This document shows positions 41,012 to 49,620 of a stretch of 56,101 nt of DNA, in pieces (the first letter of the stretch is position 1; each line of letters begins with the position of its first letter). Both the position numbers and the translations under genes were made by a program. The DNA comes from an uncultured Clostridia bacterium (GTDB taxonomy: Bacteria > Bacillota > Clostridia > Christensenellales > UBA1242): contig CALEWH010000003.1 of the NCBI GenBank assembly GCA_937925475.1, positions 1 to 56,101 on the forward strand. The letters run 5' to 3'. The notes beneath the pieces are model-generated. The model saw nothing but the letters and a program-made list of their open reading frames with translations. It had not been told where the DNA came from and searched no databases.

Positions 41012-42933
41012 TAGATATCAAGGTCCTTTACAAGATTTGCATTTTGCTCTATAAACGCGCGTCTAATGTCTGGATCTTCACCCATAAGTTTTGCGATAAT
41101 CTCATCTGCTTCGATCGCATCTTCCATTGTTACTCTTAGTAGAACTCTGTGCGCTGGATCCATTGTTGTATCCCAAAGTTGGTCAGCAGTCATCTCTCCT
41201 AGACCTTTATAGCGTTGTTGGGTTACTTTTGGTCGACCCCACGCTTCCATATGGCTGTTAAGTTCTTCATCCGAATAGAAGTAGTGAGTTTGCTTATTGT
41301 AGTCTACTTTATATAGTGGTGGTTGGGCAATAAACACATGGCCTTTTTCAATAAGTGGTTGCATAAATCTAAACATAAATGTAAGTAGTAGAATACGAAT
41401 GTGACTTCCGTCGACATCGGCATCGGTCATTATTATGATTTTGTCATAACGCAACTTGTCTTCGTTATACTCGCTACTAACGCCACAACCAAATGCTGTG
41501 ATCATATCTTTAATTGTTCCGCTTTCAAGAACTCTATGAAGGCTGGCTTTCTCAACATTAAGTATTTTACCCCTTAGTGGCAAAATCGCTTGAAAACGCC
41601 TGTCTCTGCCTTGTTTTGCAGTACCGCCCGCGCTATCACCCTCGACAAGGTATATCTCGCTGTCTTCGCGATTTTTGTTTGTGCAGTCGGCAAGTTTACC
41701 AGGAAGTGTTGTGCTCTCCAACACGCCTTTACGCCTTGTATTGTCCCTTGCAAGTCTTGCAGCATCACGAGCACGCTTTGCTGTGATACATTTCAATACA
41801 AGTTCTCTTGCGATAGATGGGTTTTCTTCAAGATACTCGCCAAATTTCTCTTGCATAGCATCTTCAACTATCTTTCTCATCTCGCTATTGCCAAGTTTGG
41901 TCTTTGTTTGGCCTTCAAATTGTGGCTCTTTAAGTTTGACACTAACAATGGCTGTAAGACCTTCTCTTACATCATCACCGCTTAGTTTTTCGGTGTCTTT
42001 TAGGATACGATTGTTTTTGCCATAATCGTTGATTATCTTTGTAAGTGCGTTTTTAAAACCAGTAAGGTGAGTTCCGCCTTCTTCGGTGTTTATGTTGTTG
42101 GCATACGAATTGATGATTTCGTTGTAACCATTGTTGTATTGGAACGCAACTTCAACTTCGTTGTCTTTGTTTACTACATCGACATACACTGGCTCAGGGA
42201 ATAGTTTGTCCTTGCTCTTGTTTAGATAGTCGACAAACTCCACAATTCCGCCTTCGAAGTGGAATGTTTCTTTCACAGGCTCTTCGCCACGCAAATCTTC
42301 GATTGAGATTGTAATGCCCCTATTCAAAAACGCCATTTCTCTAAAACGCGCTTTTAGTGTGTTGTAGTCAAATTCGAGTGTTTCAAAAATCTCATCGTCA
42401 GGCATAAATGTAACTGTTGTGCCAGTAACATCTGTGTCGCCAGTAACTTTTAGGTCATATTGTGGGATACCACGACGATAAAGTTGTTCGTGAACTTTGC
42501 CCGCTTGGCAAACAATAACTTCTAGCCACTCGCTAAGTGCGTTTACACAACTTAAACCTACTCCGTGTAGTCCGCCCGAAATTTTGTAGCCTTCGCCACC
42601 AAATTTGCCACCTGCGTGAAGTTTTGTAAGCACGACTTCTACCGCACTCTTTTTCTCGGTTTTGTGAATACCACAAGGAATACCACGGCCATTGTCAATT
42701 ACTGTACAACTGCCATCTTTGTTAAGTTTTACAGTTATCTTGTTGCAGTATCCAGCAAGCGCTTCATCGACTGAGTTGTCGACAATCTCGTACACACAAT
42801 GGTGCAAACCACGCTCGTCAGTACTACCAATATACATTCCTGGTCTTTTTCTTACGGGCTCCAATCCTTCCAAAACTTGAATATCTGCCTCGTCATACTT
42901 TACTGATTTTGTTAAAACATGTTCTTCTGCCAT
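41011..42933 (-). CDS. gyrB: DNA gyrase subunit B
   Basis: The 640-residue subunit binds ATP. The N-terminus has the GHKL ATPase motifs (EIVDNSVDEALAG, VIDNGRGIPCGIH and GGLHGVGLSCVNALS) and the middle has the toprim signature LVEGDSAGGTAKQGRDR with PLRGKILNVEKA. The gene heads an operon with the MazG-like gene and gyrA. TATAAT on the minus strand at 42979-42984 may be its -10 box. A 170-bp AT-rich segment with that promoter lies between it and the pseudogene at 43105. Confidence 0.97.
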   Translation of the reverse strand: MAEEHVLTKSVKYDEADIQVLEGLEPVRKRPGMYIGSTDERGLHHCVYEIVDNSVDEALAGYCNKITVKLNKDGSCTVIDNGRGIPCGIHKTEKKSAVEVVLTKLHAGGKFGGEGYKISGGLHGVGLSCVNALSEWLEVIVCQAGKVHEQLYRRGIPQYDLKVTGDTDVTGTTVTFMPDDEIFETLEFDYNTLKARFREMAFLNRGITISIEDLRGEEPVKETFHFEGGIVEFVDYLNKSKDKLFPEPVYVDVVNKDNEVEVAFQYNNGYNEIINSYANNINTEEGGTHLTGFKNALTKIINDYGKNNRILKDTEKLSGDDVREGLTAIVSVKLKEPQFEGQTKTKLGNSEMRKIVEDAMQEKFGEYLEENPSIARELVLKCITAKRARDAARLARDNTRRKGVLESTTLPGKLADCTNKNREDSEIYLVEGDSAGGTAKQGRDRRFQAILPLRGKILNVEKASLHRVLESGTIKDMITAFGCGVSSEYNEDKLRYDKIIIMTDADVDGSHIRILLLTFMFRFMQPLIEKGHVFIAQPPLYKVDYNKQTHYFYSDEELNSHMEAWGRPKVTQQRYKGLGEMTADQLWDTTMDPAHRVLLRVTMEDAIEADEIIAKLMGEDPDIRRAFIEQNANLVKDLDI

Positions 42934-43077
42934 TTTTTCACCTTTTTATATCGGGTCGTGCCCTAATTTAACACGCTAATTATATCACAATTATTTAATA
43001 TAATAAAGTAAATTATATAAAATATTTATATTTATACTATATATTTGTATATTTATATATAACTATAATAAAAATAA

Positions 43078-43106
43078 AAAAGTCTCCTAATTTATAAGAG
43101 ACTTTT
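43078..43106 (-). terminator. Intrinsic terminator of the GNAT pseudogene
   Basis: A 9-bp stem (43078-43086 with 43098-43106) overlaps the stop codon; A-rich side on the plus strand gives a T-run for the minus strand. Confidence 0.7.
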
Positions 43107-43632
43107 AAAACAATTTAGAGTAAAGAAACACATCTTCCCATTTATTATTTTTAGTAAAATACTTTTGTTTGGCACAACCTTCCAAATTAAAATCACACTT
43201 TTTTAGCATATTACAACATTTATCATTTCTTGTTAAAACTTCACATTGAAATCTGTGAATTTTATAATTTTCATTTAAAAACTTCATAACACAAGTTAAA
43301 GCTTCTGACATCAAAGACTTTCCCTACCAATTAACACCTAAACAAAATGCCAAATCACAATATTTGTGCTTATTGTTAATACAACAGGTTATTGTACCAA
43401 TAGCTTCTTGTGTTGATTTTTCCATTAATACAAGCTGACAATAGTTATCTTCTAGATTATTTTTTTCCCATATTTTTATAATATTTTTTACTTGGTCAAG
43501 ATTATTGTTGGTTTTCCATAACATCCATCTTGAAACTCTTTCGTCACATCCCCAATTTTTATACATATCCTGAGCGTTTTTTAGTTTTATGTCTTCAATT
43601 ATTAAATTTGGAGTTTTTAAATTTACTTTCAT
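43105..43632 (-). pseudogene. GNAT acetyltransferase interrupted by an in-frame TAG
   Basis: Two pieces in the same reading frame (43324-43632 and 43105-43314) join across one TAG at 43324-43326. Together they make a 175-codon GNAT protein of the RimJ/RimL type: LIIEDIKLKNAQDMYKNW, LVLMEKSTQEAIGTI, then GVNW, stop, GKSLMSEALTCVMKFL. The stop falls exactly where GNAT proteins have an aromatic residue before G-K/R-G, so a TGG to TAG change is likely. TAG ends other genes here (recF, rpmH), so recoding is unlikely. AAGGGAG precedes the ATG. The first piece lacks the acetyl-CoA site, so the gene is probably inactive. Confidence 0.75.
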
Positions 43633-43693
43633 TTTTACTCTCCCTTATAGTTTAGAATATCAAAAAATAGAAAATAAGTAAACTACAACAAAA

Positions 43694-43714
43694 AAAGAGT
43701 GAATATCACTCTTT
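43694..43714 (-). terminator. Intrinsic terminator
   Basis: An 8-bp stem (43694-43701 with 43707-43714) whose loop holds the TGA stop of the gene at 43706. Confidence 0.55.
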
Positions 43715-44242
43715 GGATTTGTTTTGAGATTTGTCGCTGTTTTTAATGGCGCGTCTAATTAGTGTCACCGCACTTGGAGTAGTTACTCTTTTTCGTTTGG
43801 CTTTCTTTTGCATATAATCTTGCACTGGGCATTTATGAAACTCAGTAACATCAGTTATTTTATATTTTTTATCGCCAGCCACATATTCGCTCACTTGCTC
43901 AAATTTGTAAAACTTTCCGCTTAGTCCCACAAGTTTGTTGTCGTCAAGCACAAACTCTTTAAGTCTGTCTTTTGTTTCAATTTTCGACCATTTGCGAGTT
44001 TTTCTATCAAATCTATATGTTGTGTCAGGTGTGCATACATCAAGCCCCATCAGCCCCATCATAAAGTGGATATGTTGGCGAGCACTTCCTTCCCACATAC
44101 TAACTGTGCCTGTTGTTTTGAGAGTGTTGTATGCGTCAATCACATTTTGTGAATATTTGCCATTTCCATTATAGTCGTTTAGCATATCCAAAAATGCCAA
44201 CACTTCAAGTTTATTATTAATTAAAACATAACTTCTTTTCAT
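43706..44242 (-). CDS. Protein of unknown function, 178 residues
   Basis: No family is recognised. The N-terminal 70 residues look helical (LINNKLEVLAFLDMLNDYN, GSARQHIHFMMGLMGLDV) and the next 50 contain several beta-type and basic segments (YRFDRKTRKWSKIETKDR). The C-terminal 45 residues are Lys/Arg-rich. There is no membrane segment. It lies upstream of recF on the opposite strand, close to the origin, with only 115 bp between starts. A nucleic-acid role would fit the basic tail but is speculative. Confidence 0.65.
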   Translation of the reverse strand: MKRSYVLINNKLEVLAFLDMLNDYNGNGKYSQNVIDAYNTLKTTGTVSMWEGSARQHIHFMMGLMGLDVCTPDTTYRFDRKTRKWSKIETKDRLKEFVLDDNKLVGLSGKFYKFEQVSEYVAGDKKYKITDVTEFHKCPVQDYMQKKAKRKRVTTPSAVTLIRRAIKNSDKSQNKSKE

Positions 44243-44357
44243 ATAGTTATTATATCAAAAAATCTAGACATTGTCAATGCGAGTTTATTTTAAATAGCCG
44301 GCAAAATCCTTTATATTTGACAAACAAATATGTTATAATAAATCTAGAAGGGAAGAA

Positions 44358-45452
44358 ATGATAATACGCAGTTTAGAGTTGAACAATTACAGAAATTATG
44401 CCAACCAACAAATCTTTTTTGGTGACCACATAAATGTTCTTGTGGGCAAAAACGCTCAGGGCAAAACAAATATGCTCGAAGGTGTTTTTTTGTGTGCAAT
44501 CGGGCGCAGTCCGCGCACAACAAAGGACAAAGAACTTATAAAGTGGAATGCGTCGTTTAGTAAAATCACGCTCGAACTTACAAAATCCAGTGGTGACAAA
44601 AAAATCGAAGTGTATCTGTTTAACAATCAAAACAAAGCAATCAAAATCAATGGATTTCCGATAAAGCGAATGGGCGAACTTATGGGCGAACTAAACGCGA
44701 TATATTTCTCACCGGACGAGATGAAACTTGTAAAAGAGAGCCCTGACGAGCGTAGGCGATTTATGGATATAGACTTGTCGCAGTTTGACAAAAACTATTT
44801 CTACAACCTAAACAAGTACAATCTCATACTTAATCAACGCAACAAATTACTCAAAACTTCCTACAACAATACAAAGGTTCTTAGTGACACAATAAGCATC
44901 TGGAACGAACAACTAGCAAGTGTGGGTTGTAAGATAATCAAGAGCCGACTAGGGCTTATAGAAAAACTAAAAAAATATGCGACCGCTTGTCAAGAGTACT
45001 TGACCGACAGCAAAGAATCGCTCGAACTAACTTACACAGGTTTTTGCGGGGACAGCGAAGAGTCGCTCAAACAAATGCTTCTTGACGGATACAATGCGTC
45101 ACTAGAAAAGGATATGAGTCTTGGATTTACGACCGTAGGCCCACATAGAGACGACATTAAGATACTTTTAAACGGCATTGATGTAAGGCACTTTGGCTCG
45201 CAAGGCCAACAACGCACAGTTGCGCTCGCACTCAAACTTGCCGAACTTGAAGTCTTCAACGACTACTTTAAAGAGTATCCAGTTTTGTTACTTGACGATG
45301 TTTTGTCCGAACTCGACGAAACCCGCCAACTAAAACTACTAAACAAAATAAAAAATATTCAAACAATCATTACTTGCACATCGTTTCCGTTTGATGTGCC
45401 GGCAAGCAAGTTTGAAGTGGAAAACGGAAATATAAAGTGTCTACAAGGGTAG
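44358..45452 (+). CDS. recF: DNA recombination/repair protein RecF
   Basis: The 364-residue SMC-like ATPase loads RecA on gapped DNA. The Walker A is GKNAQGKTNMLE (residues 30-41), the signature is FGSQGQQRTVALAL (about 279-292), and Walker B is VLLLDDVLSELDETR (about 308-322). GAAGGGAAG lies before the ATG. It stands directly upstream of dnaA, with 43 bp to the dnaA start, rather than downstream of dnaN as in B. subtilis. Confidence 0.95.
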   Translation: MIIRSLELNNYRNYANQQIFFGDHINVLVGKNAQGKTNMLEGVFLCAIGRSPRTTKDKELIKWNASFSKITLELTKSSGDKKIEVYLFNNQNKAIKINGFPIKRMGELMGELNAIYFSPDEMKLVKESPDERRRFMDIDLSQFDKNYFYNLNKYNLILNQRNKLLKTSYNNTKVLSDTISIWNEQLASVGCKIIKSRLGLIEKLKKYATACQEYLTDSKESLELTYTGFCGDSEESLKQMLLDGYNASLEKDMSLGFTTVGPHRDDIKILLNGIDVRHFGSQGQQRTVALALKLAELEVFNDYFKEYPVLLLDDVLSELDETRQLKLLNKIKNIQTIITCTSFPFDVPASKFEVENGNIKCLQG

Positions 45453-45495
45453 ACAACAAGGTATTTTTTTGATAATATAAATGAAAGGAGAAATT

Positions 45496-46848
45496 ATGAT
45501 ACGACTAGACGAAACTTGGAACAAAGCCTTAGGCATACTAGAAAAAGAAGTAACAGCAGTGTCGTTTGACCTATGGATAAACTCGCTTGCCCCAGTGGAT
45601 TTTAAAAATGGCGTTTTTTATCTAAGCACAACCAGCGAAACTGCCAAAACTCGTATTATAAAATTGCACAGCACACAAATACTTATGGCACTTAAAAGCA
45701 TAAGTGACGAGATAAAAGATTTTGTAGTTTTTGCGCCAGACGAGAGAGAAAAGTATGAGACACAAAAACTAGAAAACCCTACTCAAAACGAAACCACTGA
45801 TGAAAGTGTCGAACTTTGCAAGTTTAATCCCAAATACACATTTGACTCGTTTGTAGTCGGAAACAGCAACAAATATGTTTATGCTGCGTGTCGTGGCGTT
45901 GCGGAAAATCCTTTTAGTAAGATAAACCCACTATTTATATATGGCGGAGTAGGACTAGGCAAAACTCACCTACTTCAATCAATAGGAAACTATATCAGAG
46001 CCAACAGACCCGAACTTAAAGTATTGTATGTGACTTGCAACAACTTCACAAACGACTATATAGGTTCGCTTCGCTCGGGCAAGGACTACACAAACAGTCA
46101 ATTTAGGGAAAAATATCGCAATCTTGATGTTCTTATCATTGATGATATTCAATTTATATCCAATCGCACAAGCACGCAAGAACAATTTTTTGATACATTC
46201 AATGACCTATATCAAAACAACAAACAAATCATAATCGCAAGTGACCGACCACCAAAAGAGATCGCCACACTTGAAGAAAGACTTAGAAGTAGATTTAGTA
46301 TGGGTCTAATACAAGACATTCAATCGCCAGACTTCGAAACAAGGCTTGCAATACTTCAAAAGAAAGCCCAACAAGACAATCACAAGGTCGATGACGAAGT
46401 TTTGACATACATCGCCGAAAACTGCGACACAAACATAAGAGAAATGGAAGGCGTCCTATCAAAAGTATGTTTTTATTCCGAACTACTTGGAAAAGAGAAA
46501 GCCACACTTGAAGATGTCGAAGAAGCGCTTAAAGACCACATAGACCACAACAAAGCCGACCTTACAGCCGACCGCATAATAGACTGTGTATGCAAGTACT
46601 TTTCAATTAGTAAAGACGACCTTGTAGGCAAAAAGAAAAACAAAGAGATAGTAGAGCCAAGACAAATATGTATGTACATAATTTGCGAAATGCTTGACCT
46701 GCCACTTACATCAATCGGCGAGTTGTTTGGCGGTCGTGATCACACAACAGTTATACACGCGCGCGAGAAAGTAAGCCAAAGCATAAAGGAAAACAATCGT
46801 ATCAAAATCATTGTTAGCGACATCAAAAATATGGCAAATCGCACATAA
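45496..46848 (+). CDS. dnaA: Chromosomal replication initiator DnaA
   Basis: The 450-residue protein has an N-terminal helical domain, a variable linker, the AAA+ ATPase with Walker A GGVGLGKTHLLQ and Walker B DVLIIDDIQF, and the C-terminal DNA-binding signature FGGRDHTTVIHAREKV. It opens the origin and loads helicase. The ATG at 45496 is chosen because AAAGGAG lies directly before it; a start at 45481 would include that site. DnaA boxes lie immediately after the stop. Confidence 0.97.
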   Translation: MIRLDETWNKALGILEKEVTAVSFDLWINSLAPVDFKNGVFYLSTTSETAKTRIIKLHSTQILMALKSISDEIKDFVVFAPDEREKYETQKLENPTQNETTDESVELCKFNPKYTFDSFVVGNSNKYVYAACRGVAENPFSKINPLFIYGGVGLGKTHLLQSIGNYIRANRPELKVLYVTCNNFTNDYIGSLRSGKDYTNSQFREKYRNLDVLIIDDIQFISNRTSTQEQFFDTFNDLYQNNKQIIIASDRPPKEIATLEERLRSRFSMGLIQDIQSPDFETRLAILQKKAQQDNHKVDDEVLTYIAENCDTNIREMEGVLSKVCFYSELLGKEKATLEDVEEALKDHIDHNKADLTADRIIDCVCKYFSISKDDLVGKKKNKEIVEPRQICMYIICEMLDLPLTSIGELFGGRDHTTVIHAREKVSQSIKENNRIKIIVSDIKNMANRT

Positions 46849-47053
46849 TTGGGGATATGTGGAAAACTTTTCTGACTTATCAACACACTTATTAACATAG
46901 TCAAAAACAATATATTGATTAGATTTGACAATTTTATGCAAAATATGACACAATATATTGTGTCTAAAAAAGTTATCCACATTTACACACAACATAATAA
47001 TTATAATAACTATTTAAAAATATAAAAATTAATTTGAATTAGGGGACGAAAAA
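46849..47053. other. Putative replication origin (oriC)
   Basis: The 205-bp gap between dnaA and dnaN has four DnaA-box-like sites: TGTGGAAAA (46858-46866, TTTTCCACA on minus), TTATCAACA (46877-46885), TTATTAACA (46889-46897) and the perfect TTATCCACA (46973-46981). Then comes an AT-rich stretch (46988-47040) that could unwind. An 18-bp perfect palindrome (46947-46964) lies next to the perfect box. Gene orientation is mainly minus to the left and plus to the right. The exact start of replication is inferred. Confidence 0.7.
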
Positions 47054-48154
47054 ATGAAACTAGTATGCGAAGGATTAGAACTTAGTGATGCACTTTTGAA
47101 AGTAAGTAAAGGAACAAGCAATCGTACTACAAATCCAATCCTTGAAGGAATAAAACTTACAGCCGATGAAGATCATCTTACACTTAGTGCTACAGATCTT
47201 GAGTTGTCTATTGAAAAAACAATAAGAGCCGAAGTAAAGATAGAAGGTCAAACAGTTGTTCCGGGCAAACTTTTTGCAGAGTATGTAAAAAAACTAAGCA
47301 ATGAGCAAATCGAACTTAATTTGTCAGACAAAAATTTGCTTAACATCAAATATACAGATAGCGTAGGTAAAATCCAATGTTTAAATCCACTCGAATTTCC
47401 TACTATCAAACAACCTGATTTTAGTGACTACTTTGAAATCACTCAAAAGGATTTTAAGTCGCTTATATCAAAGAGTATATTTGCAGTAGCAGTCGAAGAT
47501 AGTAGACCTATTCTTAAAGGTGTAAAGATAGAAGTAAATGGCAATGTTATAAAAGCGGTTGCACTTGACGGATACAGACTAGCGCTAGCCAAGAAAAACA
47601 TTGTAAGAGCGACAAACAACTTTAACATAATAGTTCCTGCACGCAGTCTTAGCGAGATTTCAAAACTCCTTGAAGACAGCGATGAAGTAGTAAAAGTTTT
47701 TGTACAAAAAAATCACCTTATGATAGACTTAAACGCTACAAAAATCACTACTCGCCTACTTGACGGAGATTATCTAAACTACAATCAAATCATTCCACAA
47801 AACTTTAATACTACACTTATCCTTAATAAAGAACAACTTGAAGACGCAATAGAGAGAGCTTCCCTACTTTCCCGAATTGATAAAAACAATATGATTAAGT
47901 TTGATATTACAGATAAGGTTATGGTTTTGTCGAGTAAGAGCGACCTTGGAGATATCAAAGAAAACATCACCATATCTCTTACAGGCAATGACCTTACTAT
48001 TGCTTTCAATGCTCGTTATTTTAGTGAAGCACTAAGAGCGGTAAACGACGAATTTTTAAAACTAAGTTTTGTGTCGTCTGTCGGACCTTGTATTATTACT
48101 TCAAACGAAAGCGACGAGTTTTTGTTCCTTATCCTTCCGGTCCGCATTGTATAA
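47054..48154 (+). CDS. dnaN: DNA polymerase III sliding clamp (beta subunit)
   Basis: The 366-residue protein is the ring that holds DNA polymerase III on DNA. Three clamp domains are evident: about 1-120 with NPILEGIKLTADEDHLTLSATDLELSI, 127-245 with GVKIEVNGNVIKAVALDGYRLAL, and 250-366 ending in ESDEFLFLILPVRIV. The start is preceded by AGGGGA. It lies after the putative origin and is followed by a terminator. Confidence 0.97.
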   Translation: MKLVCEGLELSDALLKVSKGTSNRTTNPILEGIKLTADEDHLTLSATDLELSIEKTIRAEVKIEGQTVVPGKLFAEYVKKLSNEQIELNLSDKNLLNIKYTDSVGKIQCLNPLEFPTIKQPDFSDYFEITQKDFKSLISKSIFAVAVEDSRPILKGVKIEVNGNVIKAVALDGYRLALAKKNIVRATNNFNIIVPARSLSEISKLLEDSDEVVKVFVQKNHLMIDLNATKITTRLLDGDYLNYNQIIPQNFNTTLILNKEQLEDAIERASLLSRIDKNNMIKFDITDKVMVLSSKSDLGDIKENITISLTGNDLTIAFNARYFSEALRAVNDEFLKLSFVSSVGPCIITSNESDEFLFLILPVRIV

Positions 48155-48192
48155 TCTGGTTTGTATTATTTAGTCAAAAAATCGATTGTATC

Positions 48193-48221
48193 ATAACCCA
48201 CGAAATGTGGGTTATTTTTTG
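48193..48221 (+). terminator. Intrinsic terminator of dnaN
   Basis: A 9-bp stem (48193-48201 with 48207-48215), loop GAAAT, then T6. Confidence 0.85.
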
Positions 48222-48297
48222 TTTTTGTGTCGAATTGAAAATCCTTAGTATTTACATACTATGTTTTGTGTGATATACTAATTATATGGAGTAAATT

Positions 48298-49290
48298 ATG
48301 GAAAATAAAGAAATTGTAAAACCAAAATTATATAAACTATTTAGTTATAAAGAATTTTCGGATATAGAAGACAATATTATAGTAAAAGACGACTTTTTGA
48401 AAATAGGTGAAGTGGGCGAATATTATTTTAAAAAGGCTAAAAAAGAGAATCCAAGAGAGTTTTTGCTTGTGGACGAAAATACCAAAAACTTGCTTACTTA
48501 TGCTACTCTATCGGATAGTTTGCTATCAGAAAATGTTTTGCATATCAATTTTATAACCACTCCAAATAGAGAAATTCGCGGAAAAGGTTATGCAAGCCTT
48601 ATGCTTGATGAAATATGTAAGTATGCTAGAAGTGAAGGTTATCAAAAAGTTCACCTTGACGGTCTAGGCCAAGAAGGCAGATATTTGTACTACAAAAAAG
48701 GATTTTTGCCTGTCGAGAAAGAGTGTATAAATATGGTTTCGATGTACAAAATGCTTAATCAACAAGACTGGGCGTATAGCGTTGTGTTTAACGAAGCCAT
48801 AAAGATTGCAAAGAAAAACAATGTGCGTGTCGGAGATGCTCTACACTATATTGTAAAAAACAATGCTTATGACAATATGTTTCAATATGTTATGTTTGAA
48901 GAAAACGAGTATAAAAACACTAAAAGTGAAGCCAAGAGTAAATATATAGGCTGGTGCAATTATTTTAAGCGAATGTATCTAGAAGATCCATTAATCCCAG
49001 TGCTTAGTGGAATATTTGATGAAGGATTAAAAAAGGGCGATTTGGATTTTAGTAAGACGCTTGGAAAACTCGCAATTGAGAAAAATGACATTTCTTCGGT
49101 CAGACAAAAACTACTTACAAAAAAGTTTGAAAACATCAAAAATGTTGTTGATGGCGTCAATCTTATTAATGATAGCAATGCGTATGAAGAAGCTCAACGA
49201 CAAAGACAAATGTTGAAAAAGTCTTCAAAAACAAAGAATAAGTCAAATAGAAAAAATAAATCGAACGCAAATAAAGATTGTGTTAAATAA
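48298..49290 (+). CDS. GNAT-domain protein with Lys-rich C-terminal extension
   Basis: The 330-residue protein has an N-terminal GNAT domain (about 30-155: HINFITTPNREIRGKGYASLM with the acetyl-CoA motif R-G-K-G-Y-A, and YLYYKKGF) and an unknown helical C-terminal domain (about 165-330), ending in a Lys/Asn/Arg-rich tail. RQRQMLKKSS near its end matches the C-terminus of the 400-residue protein at 29636. It lies between dnaN and rpmH, which is not a usual place. GGAG precedes the ATG, and TATACT provides a -10 box. Confidence 0.7.
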   Translation: MENKEIVKPKLYKLFSYKEFSDIEDNIIVKDDFLKIGEVGEYYFKKAKKENPREFLLVDENTKNLLTYATLSDSLLSENVLHINFITTPNREIRGKGYASLMLDEICKYARSEGYQKVHLDGLGQEGRYLYYKKGFLPVEKECINMVSMYKMLNQQDWAYSVVFNEAIKIAKKNNVRVGDALHYIVKNNAYDNMFQYVMFEENEYKNTKSEAKSKYIGWCNYFKRMYLEDPLIPVLSGIFDEGLKKGDLDFSKTLGKLAIEKNDISSVRQKLLTKKFENIKNVVDGVNLINDSNAYEEAQRQRQMLKKSSKTKNKSNRKNKSNANKDCVK

Positions 49291-49305
49291 TTTTTCCAAA
49301 AAATG

Positions 49306-49334
49306 TTGACTTAGTGGGAAGTTTTTTATATAAT
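49306..49334 (+). promoter_or_regulatory. Promoter of rpmH
   Basis: TTGACT (49306-49311), 17-bp spacer, TATAAT (49329-49334): the best promoter match in the window. Confidence 0.85.
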
Positions 49335-49367
49335 AAAATCGCTAATGTAGTAATTAGCGATTTTTTT
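49335..49367 (+). terminator. Terminator-like hairpin overlapping the rpmH start site
   Basis: A 12-bp stem (49335-49346 with 49353-49364), 6-nt loop, then T7. The likely rpmH transcription start (about 49341) lies inside its 5' arm, so only read-through RNA from upstream carries the whole stem. Confidence 0.75.
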
Positions 49368-49410
49368 CAATGAGAAAGGTCGCTTAAAATATAAAAAGGA
49401 AGGGCGAATT

Positions 49411-49560
49411 ATGAAAAGGACTTATCAACCTAAGAAAAAACACAGAATTAAAGTTCATGGTTTTAGAAAAAGAATGCAAACTAAGGGTGGCAGAAATGTT
49501 TTAGCTCGTAGAAGAAATCGTGGCAGAAAACAACTTACACCTACAAACAACTCAAAATAG
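49411..49560 (+). CDS. rpmH: Ribosomal protein bL34
   Basis: This 49-residue reading frame encodes the basic L34 protein of the large ribosomal subunit: MKRTYQPKKKHRIKVHGFRK at the start and GGRNVLARRRNRGRKQL near the end. AAGGAAGGG precedes the ATG. Its usual place beside rnpA confirms it. The terminus TPTNNSK is longer than in most L34 proteins. Confidence 0.97.
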   Translation: MKRTYQPKKKHRIKVHGFRKRMQTKGGRNVLARRRNRGRKQLTPTNNSK

Positions 49561-49568
49561 ATTACACT

Positions 49569-49595
49569 TTAAGTGCCTAAAACTTAGGCACTTAA
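49569..49595 (+). terminator. Hairpin between rpmH and rnpA
   Basis: A 12-bp perfect stem (49569-49580 with 49584-49595) with AAC loop and only a weak T-run. It may lower rnpA expression relative to rpmH or serve as RNA processing site. Confidence 0.6.
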
Positions 49596-49620
49596 TTTGT
49601 ATAAAGACAAGGTATATACT

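Noticed and set aside
41574..42025. Several open frames antisense to gyrB and gyrA
   Set aside because: They are shadows of strongly coding genes, have no ribosome binding sites and no recognisable protein features.
43324..43326. TAG as a recoded sense codon
   Set aside because: TAG ends recF, rpmH and other intact genes in this window, so a nonsense mutation is simpler.
45452..45495. Replication origin between recF and dnaA
   Set aside because: Only 43 bp with no DnaA boxes; the boxes cluster between dnaA and dnaN.
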